Origin: Prevotellaceae bacterium
Lineage (GTDB): Bacteria > Bacteroidota > Bacteroidia > Bacteroidales > UBA932
NCBI GenBank assembly: GCA_031285695.1
Contig: JAITVR010000252.1
Span: 1-10,487, forward strand
Reading direction: 5' to 3'
DNA length: 10,487 nucleotides
Position 1 is the stretch's first letter. Each line of letters begins with the position of its first letter. The position numbers and the translations under genes were made by a program. This document shows, piece by piece, positions 6,081 through 10,487 of this stretch. A model generated the notes under the pieces. The model worked only from the letters and a program-made list of their open reading frames with translations, did no database searches and was not told the origin of the DNA.

Positions 6081-7133
6081 ATGAACGAGCAAATTTTACA
6101 AATTTTATCGAGCGTTATTCACCCCGAAAGCGACAAAAATATTGTGGCGCTGAGTATGGTGGAAGCGCTTGAGGTAACGCCGGAACGAATTGCGTTTTCG
6201 CTGCGCTTTAAAAAAGTGCGCGACCCCTTTGCCAACACCATTCAGCAGCAGTGCGAAAAGATGCTTAACGAAAAATTCCCCAACCACAAGGTGGAAATTG
6301 CGCAAATTTTTCCTGAAGCAAAGCCTGTACAGAAAGTGCAAAAACCCTTGGAAAAAACGCCAACGCAGCTGGAAAATGTGAAGCATATTATTGCTGTAGT
6401 GTCGGGAAAAGGCGGCGTGGGAAAATCCACCGTTTCTACAAATCTGGCCATTTCGCTTGCGCAAAAAGGCTACAAAGTTGGCCTAATTGACGCCGATATT
6501 TACGGCCCTTCTATTCCAAAAATGTTTGGCGTGGAAAACGAAAAACCGCTTGCCAACGAGCAGGAACGAATTTTGCCGGTAGAAAAATTTGGCGTAAAAA
6601 TGTTGTCCATCGGCTTTTTTGTAAAGCCCGACGATGCGCTCATTTGGCGTGCGCCAATGGCTACCAGCGCGCTCAAGCAGCTCATGCTGCAGGCCGATTG
6701 GGGCGAGCTGGATTTTTTGATGATTGACATGCCGCCCGGCACCGGCGACATTCATCTTACGCTCATTCAAGAACTCAAGTTGAGCGGCGCCGTGGTGGTA
6801 AGCACGCCGCAGCAGGTGGCGCTGGCCGATGCAATCAAAGGCATCAACATGCTGCGCAGCGAAAATGTGAACGTGCGCATTTTGGGCTTGCTGGAAAACA
6901 TGGCATGGTTTACGCCTGCCGAGCTGCCGCAAAATCGCTACTACATTTTTGGAAAAGACGGCGCAAAAAATTTAGCCGAAAAAATGAACCTGCCGCTGCT
7001 TGGCGAAATCCCCTTTGTACAAAGCATTTGCCAAAGCGGCGATAGCGGCGCACCTGCTGCTTTGAGCGAAGGCGCGGTAAAGCAAGCGTTTGAGTTGGTA
7101 ACGGAAAATGTGCTGAAGGAGTTGGAAAGTTAG
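6081..7133 (+). CDS. mrp: Mrp/ApbC/NBP35-type Fe-S cluster carrier ATPase
   Basis: This 350-residue cytosolic P-loop protein belongs to the Mrp/ApbC family, which holds and delivers Fe-S clusters in an ATP-dependent way. Residues 1-80 form a MIP18/DUF59-type domain (LSSVIHPESDKNIVALSMVE at 9-28). The ATPase domain has the deviant Walker A SGKGGVGKST (108-117), DADIYGPSIPKMFG (137-150), the PP-containing switch DMPPGTGDIHL (216-226) and GLLENMAWFTPAELP (269-283). In ApbC-like proteins the last region normally contains a CxxC that binds the cluster; here it has no cysteine at all. The only cysteines are C58 and C317. The ATG at 6081 is preferred over an in-frame GTG at 6051, which lies inside a palindrome. 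A TPR gene follows after 23 bp on the same strand and may be cotranscribed. Confidence 0.95.
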   Translation: MNEQILQILSSVIHPESDKNIVALSMVEALEVTPERIAFSLRFKKVRDPFANTIQQQCEKMLNEKFPNHKVEIAQIFPEAKPVQKVQKPLEKTPTQLENVKHIIAVVSGKGGVGKSTVSTNLAISLAQKGYKVGLIDADIYGPSIPKMFGVENEKPLANEQERILPVEKFGVKMLSIGFFVKPDDALIWRAPMATSALKQLMLQADWGELDFLMIDMPPGTGDIHLTLIQELKLSGAVVVSTPQQVALADAIKGINMLRSENVNVRILGLLENMAWFTPAELPQNRYYIFGKDGAKNLAEKMNLPLLGEIPFVQSICQSGDSGAPAALSEGAVKQAFELVTENVLKELES

Positions 7134-7156
7134 TAGGTTTACTAAAAAGAAATGCC

Positions 7157-8464
7157 ATGAAAAACTTAAAAAAGTTAGCCTTAGTAGTGGTGGCAATATT
7201 TGCCACAATGAGCGCGCAAGCCCAAAGCGACCAAGCAGTAGAGGTGTACAGCCTGCTGATGGGAGGGCAAACTACAGAGGCCTTGGCAAAGGTTGCGGAG
7301 CTAATAGAAGCTGCGCCAAACGACTACAACCTGCACGTGCTGCAAGCCAATATTTACCGGCAGCAGCTACGCTACGCTGATGCCGTGAATAGCCTCAACC
7401 TTGCGCTTGCGCTATCGCCCGGCAACGCGCGAATATTTGAGCTGCTATCGGATAGCTACAGCCAGCAGGGAAAGTACGCAGCGGCAGAAAAAGTTGCACA
7501 TGAGCTATACCTGCTCGACACCGCTAATCTTGTCAACGGATTTCGCTTGGCCTCAGTTTGGCAATCGCAGGGCAAGCATGGCAAGGCATTAGCAATGCTT
7601 GAGCAAATAACGGCTGTTGATACCTCCAATATTTTGTATGTGAAAAATTTGTGCGATTGCTACGTGCGGAATGAAAAAATGGGCAATGCCGCCGAATGCT
7701 ACGCCTACGCGTTAACGCTTGATTCGCTCAACGTGCAGCTGTGGATGTCGCTTGCCAACGTTTACTTTCGTATGAAGATGCACGATTTTTCTGCAGAAAT
7801 GGCGAGTAGAGGCTACGCCGTAGATTCCACCAACACGGAGCTGCTTAAGCTGTCCGGTATTTCACTTTTTCATCTTGGGAAGCTAAGACAATCTGTTGCG
7901 CAGCTAAAGCGAGCCTACAAGCTTGGCGATACCTCAACGCTTGTAAACAAGTATTTAGGATTTGCCAGCTACAATCTTGGTGAAAATGATGATGCTTTAT
8001 TCCATCTACAAAAAGCGTACACCGGCGATTCACTTAACATCGAAACGCTCTACTTCTACGGTTCGGCGCTCAGCTACCGCGATAGGGTTGAGGCGCGCAA
8101 GCTTCTTCGCAAGGCAATTCGACTCATGCAACCCGACTCCGTCTTTCTTTCGCTGCTGTACGAAAGCGATGCTTTTGTATCGTCCGGCAGCAATGCAAAG
8201 AAAGAAGCTTATGAACTCTACAGGAAGGCCTACGAGCTAAATCCGCAAAAAGAACAGCTGATTCTTTCTATGGCAACCACGCTATTTTCGATGAATGAGC
8301 ACCAAGCATCGCTAGATATGTTTAGGCTTTACCTAAGGGAGGTTGGCGAAAGCGAAAATGACCATGCCGATACAAAAAACTCAAATGTGCTGCAGGCACG
8401 CCACTACATTGAAATGCTAAAGGAAAAAATATTCTTTTTGGAGGGAAGAGAGAGAAAGCAGTAG
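7157..8464 (+). CDS. Secreted tetratricopeptide-repeat (TPR) protein
   Basis: The 435-residue protein begins with a signal peptide (charged MKNLKK, hydrophobic 7-17, cleavage probably after AQA at residue 22), so it should be periplasmic or envelope-associated. The rest, from about 25 to 405, is a series of degenerate 34-residue helical hairpins of the TPR type. Clear units include the one ending in ALALSPGNARIFELLSDSY (83-101), one around NAAECYAYALTLDSLN (177-192), and one ending in KAYELNPQKEQLILSMA (352-368). Loops often carry D-T/S-N or S-L-N turns. No enzyme domain, lipobox or membrane anchor is seen, so it is probably a protein-protein scaffold; its partner is unknown. It starts 23 bp after mrp and could share its transcript, though a functional link to Fe-S delivery is not evident. 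It ends facing a convergent small gene, with an AT-rich hairpin between. Confidence 0.88.
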   Translation: MKNLKKLALVVVAIFATMSAQAQSDQAVEVYSLLMGGQTTEALAKVAELIEAAPNDYNLHVLQANIYRQQLRYADAVNSLNLALALSPGNARIFELLSDSYSQQGKYAAAEKVAHELYLLDTANLVNGFRLASVWQSQGKHGKALAMLEQITAVDTSNILYVKNLCDCYVRNEKMGNAAECYAYALTLDSLNVQLWMSLANVYFRMKMHDFSAEMASRGYAVDSTNTELLKLSGISLFHLGKLRQSVAQLKRAYKLGDTSTLVNKYLGFASYNLGENDDALFHLQKAYTGDSLNIETLYFYGSALSYRDRVEARKLLRKAIRLMQPDSVFLSLLYESDAFVSSGSNAKKEAYELYRKAYELNPQKEQLILSMATTLFSMNEHQASLDMFRLYLREVGESENDHADTKNSNVLQARHYIEMLKEKIFFLEGRERKQ

Positions 8465-8471
8465 TAATAAA

Positions 8472-8496
8472 CTATATGTTTTTTGAAAATATATAG
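8472..8496. terminator. AT-rich hairpin between convergent genes
   Basis: CTATATGTTTT pairs with AAAATATATAG (11 pairs, one G-T) around a 3-base loop, 7 bp after the TPR stop and 6 bp after the end of the convergent 38-codon gene. It has no clear U-tract outside the stem, so a bidirectional terminator role is only likely. Confidence 0.4.
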
Positions 8497-8502
8497 CTTG
8501 TA

Positions 8503-8619
8503 CTACACCGAAACATTAACATCTTGCTTACTCTGCTTGTACAAAGTAAACAAACTCCAAATTAAACCGCAAAGCACCGCTGCGTTCATTAGTACAAGTA
8601 CTGTTTCTATTGCGCTCAT
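8503..8619 (-). CDS. Small single-pass membrane protein (38 aa)
   Basis: This is a 38-codon open frame (ATG at 8617-8619, stop TAG at 8503-8505) beginning MSAIETVLVLMNAAVLCG. Residues 5-26 form one hydrophobic segment, followed by a basic/polar tail with YKQSKQD. It starts 2 bp after the stop codon of the 64-codon gene upstream on the same strand, which strongly suggests translational coupling and a shared function at the membrane. I do not recognise a family. Support is the hydrophobic pattern, the positive-inside-type tail and the tight spacing; it is short enough that many gene finders would skip it. Confidence 0.55.
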   Translation of the reverse strand: MSAIETVLVLMNAAVLCGLIWSLFTLYKQSKQDVNVSV

Positions 8620-8621
8620 GG

Positions 8622-8816
8622 CTATTTTTTGTTTTTATCGTTCCTGTTAAGCATTTCGAGGGCGGTAGCGAGAGCAAACATTGTAGCAGAAAGCACGCCA
8701 CCCAATATTATGGCCCTATTGTAGTTGCCGCCCTCACTCATTGCGCCGGTAATAACCACGCCTGTGAGCACCAACTTTGCCGCATCGGCTAAGTGATTGC
8801 TGAACCAACCTTTCAT
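8622..8816 (-). CDS. Small two-helix membrane protein (64 aa), possibly DUF6722-like
   Basis: The 64-residue protein has a short amphipathic start (MKGWFSNHLADAAKL), a first membrane segment at about 12-26, a polar turn SEGGNYN (27-33), a second membrane segment at about 34-54 and a charged tail ending NRNDKNKK. This shape resembles small Bacteroidota proteins of the DUF6722 kind (a WF-LDVAKL-like start, two helices, a basic C-terminus), but I am not certain of the family. No function is known. An upstream in-frame GTG at 8861 is rejected because it would lie inside the tRNA terminator stem. A TAnnTTTG promoter element ends only 5 bp before the chosen ATG, implying a leaderless or nearly leaderless mRNA. 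A second tiny membrane-protein gene follows 2 bp downstream. Confidence 0.75.
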   Translation of the reverse strand: MKGWFSNHLADAAKLVLTGVVITGAMSEGGNYNRAIILGGVLSATMFALATALEMLNRNDKNKK

Positions 8817-8821
8817 GGAGG

Positions 8822-8852
8822 CAAATATAGCACAGTATTTGTAAAATACAAA
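8822..8852 (-). promoter_or_regulatory. Bacteroidota-type promoter for the small membrane-protein pair
   Basis: On the minus strand a TTTG (8849-8852) is followed after exactly 19 bp by TATATTTG (8822-8829), matching the Bacteroidota -33/-7 pattern. The -33 element lies inside the downstream arm of the tRNA terminator. The start point should fall about at the A of the ATG at 8816. Confidence 0.65.
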
Positions 8853-8890
8853 ATCAGCCACTCAAACTTCTTGTAAGTGGCTGATTTTGT
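8848..8890 (-). terminator. Intrinsic terminator of tRNA-Asn
   Basis: Perfect 15-base arms (ACAAAATCAGCCACT at 8848-8862 and its complement at 8876-8890) flank a 13-base loop, starting 3 bp behind the tRNA. On the minus strand the stem ends in TTTTGTATTTT, a suitable U-rich exit. Confidence 0.85.
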
Positions 8891-8893
8891 TTG

Positions 8894-8967
8894 CTCCTCA
8901 ACCAGGACTTGAACCTGGGACCCCATGATTAACAGTCATGTGCTCTAACCAACTGAGCTATTGAGGA
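8894..8967 (-). tRNA. tRNA-Asn (anticodon GTT)
   Basis: A 74-base cloverleaf reads on the minus strand: acceptor TCCTCAA/TTGAGGA, D-arm GCTC-AGTTGGTTA-GAGC, anticodon stem CATGA/TCATG with loop CTGTTAA (anticodon GTT at 8931-8933), variable GGGTC and T-arm CCAGG-TTCAAGT-CCTGG. The discriminator is G, as expected for Asn tRNA. CCA is not encoded. It stands alone with its own promoter (9000-9030) and terminator (8848-8890). Confidence 0.98.
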
Positions 8968-8999
8968 ATGTATTGTTGCGCTTCTTTTGAAAGCGGACA

Positions 9000-9030
9000 C
9001 AAAGGTAGCTTGTGTTTTTGAAATATGCAA
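9000..9030 (-). promoter_or_regulatory. Bacteroidota-type promoter of tRNA-Asn
   Basis: On the minus strand TTG (9028-9030) and TACCTTTG (9000-9007) are 20 bp apart, fitting the Bacteroidota -33/-7 pattern. The start point would be near 8993, giving a leader of about 25 bases before the tRNA 5' end. Confidence 0.65.
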
Positions 9031-9071
9031 GAGCCTGCGCGTTTTTTTGCAAAAAAAGATGAAAATAACAT

Positions 9072-9154
9072 CGTCATTGCGAGCGGAGCGAAGCAATCTC
9101 AAGCCATTGGCGGGGGATTGCCTCGTCGCTCGTGCCTCGCTTCTCGCAATGACG
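9072..9154. repeat. Full hairpin repeat, TCATTGCGAG...GCAATCTC family
   Basis: The outer arms CGTCATTGCGAG (9072-9083) and their exact complement (9143-9154) enclose inner GCAATCTC (9093-9100) and GGGATTGC (9114-9121). The right arm again carries extra CGAG-rich bases, as in the copy at 1624-1714. It begins 16 bp behind the TonB-receptor stop codon. Confidence 0.85.
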
Positions 9155-9170
9155 TGCGAACTTGCTACTG

Positions 9171-10487
9171 CTAAAACTCTATCTTGTAGCTAATGTTGGG
9201 TATGGAAATGGCACCCATGCTTTTTTCGGCACGGTTGGTAAGGCCGTTGTACCTAAAGCCGTTGAAATCCTCGGCACCCGTAACGTTTATCATTTGCAGC
9301 GAGAAGGTGTGCGCCAGCCTGTCGCGGTTGAGCTTGTAGCTTATGGTAAAGTGCGCGAGCAGCTGCGGGTCGAGCTGTGCATCGAAGCTGCGAGCATCGT
9401 CGTACACAAGGTCGTGCGCGGCCTCGGTTGCCGCCTCGTTTACGGGCGTGTAGCGTTCGCCACCCATGAAGGCAAAGCGGAGGTTGAGGCTCAAAATATT
9501 TTTGTCCTTTATTTTCCACTCTTTTCCGCCCAAGGCGTTGAGCACAAAGTTGCGGTTGAGGCGGGTGTTGCGCCACACGCCATCGCCGCCGGTGTACTTG
9601 CTCTCGAATAGCGAGCCGGTAACGAGGTAGTACCAGCCGTTGTGCAGGTAGCGCTCAAGCGTAAGGTCAATACCGTAGTTTTTGCCTTCGCCCTTGCTTA
9701 CCAAGGCGTGCATCATCCAAAAGTCGCGGTAGTTGACCATGGACATGGGCGTGCCTGCTTCTACAGGAATATCGTAGAGGTACTGAAAGTACGGCTCGAC
9801 CTTGAAGCGCAGGTGCTCGGAGATAGACCAATCATAGGATAAAACCAAGTGGTGCGCTTTGGCAAGGTCTAAATTTTTGTTTACAAGCTTGCTGCCTGTT
9901 TCGGGTGTTTGCACAAAGTAGTAGTCGGTGTTTTCGCGGCGGCTGTGCATGCCGTAGGCCAGCGAAAAGGCGTGCTTAGGAAATGTTTGCCAGCGAATGC
10001 TTGCGCGGGGTTCAACGTTTCCTTTTTTGTTGAGCTGAAAGTAGCTGGCATGCAGCCCCACGTTGGCCGTAAGCTGGTTGCTTAGGCGAAATGACGACTG
10101 GCTGAAGGCCGAAAATGTTGCCGTGCTGCCGCTGCTTTCGGAGTAGTGCTTCATGTCGCCGTCAACTCCCGAGCGTAAGCCGTCCGAGCCCCAGTAATCT
10201 AAATCGTAAAACAGACCGGTGGCGCTTACGCCCGTGCGGTTGGTGTGCGCTGCGCTGAACTTGGTGTTGAGGTACGTTTCAAAGGTCAGGTTGTAGTTCG
10301 AGTTTTCCATGTCGGAGGTTGGCTTTCGGCTCCCATCGCGAAACATGTCTTCGCTGTAAATATCGTTTCGCGTATAAATAACCGCCGCCGAACTTTTCAG
10401 GTACGATTTTCCACCAATATTTATTCTGTGCCCTACGCCGCCCATTGCCTTATCCTGCTTAAAGACGCCCTCGTAGCCCTTAAGGTC
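9171..10487 (-). CDS. TonB-dependent receptor, C-terminal beta-barrel part
   Basis: At least 438 residues of an outer-membrane beta-barrel; the gene start lies beyond the right edge and the frame is open to 10487 (an internal ATG at 10445 is not the real start). The signal peptide, any carboxypeptidase-like N-terminal domain, the TonB box and the plug are therefore not visible. The sequence shows alternating aromatic/polar beta strands with polar loops, for example FSLAYGMHSRRENTDYYFV, HLRFKVEPYFQYLYDIPVEA, RYLHNGWYYLVTGSLFES and NRNFVLNALGGKEW, and ends ISYKIEF. A terminal Phe on a final strand is the usual signal for outer-membrane assembly by BamA. Such receptors import siderophores, cobalamin, peptides or glycans; nothing visible fixes the substrate. 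No SusD-like partner is present on the visible side, so a glycan-uptake role is not supported. Confidence 0.88.
   Translation of the reverse strand, partial: DLKGYEGVFKQDKAMGGVGHRINIGGKSYLKSSAAVIYTRNDIYSEDMFRDGSRKPTSDMENSNYNLTFETYLNTKFSAAHTNRTGVSATGLFYDLDYWGSDGLRSGVDGDMKHYSESSGSTATFSAFSQSSFRLSNQLTANVGLHASYFQLNKKGNVEPRASIRWQTFPKHAFSLAYGMHSRRENTDYYFVQTPETGSKLVNKNLDLAKAHHLVLSYDWSISEHLRFKVEPYFQYLYDIPVEAGTPMSMVNYRDFWMMHALVSKGEGKNYGIDLTLERYLHNGWYYLVTGSLFESKYTGGDGVWRNTRLNRNFVLNALGGKEWKIKDKNILSLNLRFAFMGGERYTPVNEAATEAAHDLVYDDARSFDAQLDPQLLAHFTISYKLNRDRLAHTFSLQMINVTGAEDFNGFRYNGLTNRAEKSMGAISIPNISYKIEF

Noticed and set aside
701..9154. Repeated TCATTGCG units as a CRISPR array
   Set aside because: The copies are kilobases apart, palindromic and without regular spacers or cas genes.
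9171..10445. A complete 424-codon gene starting at the ATG at 10445
   Set aside because: The frame remains open and barrel-like up to the window edge, and the product lacks a signal peptide and plug, so the true start lies outside.

Overview
The window looks like ordinary chromosomal DNA of a Bacteroidota bacterium, probably Bacteroidales or a near relative. The evidence is a GldH-family lipoprotein directly behind a RicT/YaaT-type protein, a Bacteroidota-type TrmB, an Mrp ATPase whose usual CxxC site is replaced by a WFTPAELP-type segment, a TonB-dependent receptor ending in Phe, and two promoter candidates that fit the Bacteroidota pattern TTG-N19/20-TAnnTTTG. The genus cannot be told from the sequence alone.

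Layout. Positions 1-5851 hold a run of minus-strand genes, read right to left: rnr (RNase R), ricT, gldH, trmB, an alkyltransferase-like protein with PAHR in place of PCHR, and the first 57 codons of dnaE (cut by the window edge). ricT and gldH overlap by 26 bp. The other gaps are 90-170 bp, and three of the four carry strong inverted repeats. A divergent spacer (5852-6080) separates this block from a plus-strand pair, mrp/apbC and a secreted TPR protein, 23 bp apart. After a convergent AT-rich hairpin come minus-strand features, listed in transcription order from the right edge: the C-terminal part of a TonB-dependent receptor (start outside the window), a hairpin repeat, tRNA-Asn(GTT) with its own promoter and terminator, then two tiny membrane-protein genes (64 and 38 codons) 2 bp apart.

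Functionally this is mostly housekeeping: RNA decay (RNase R), tRNA modification (TrmB), DNA replication (DnaE), DNA-lesion recognition (ATL), Fe-S cluster delivery (Mrp) and envelope functions (GldH, TonB receptor, TPR protein). I see no phage, plasmid, CRISPR or defence system. The less ordinary content lies between the genes: several unrelated families of intergenic palindromes, two of which share a TCATTGCG core and sit just behind stop codons; a 15-bp tandem duplication that duplicates the possible start site of ricT; and a compact tRNA terminator/promoter junction that seems to drive a leaderless two-gene micro-operon.
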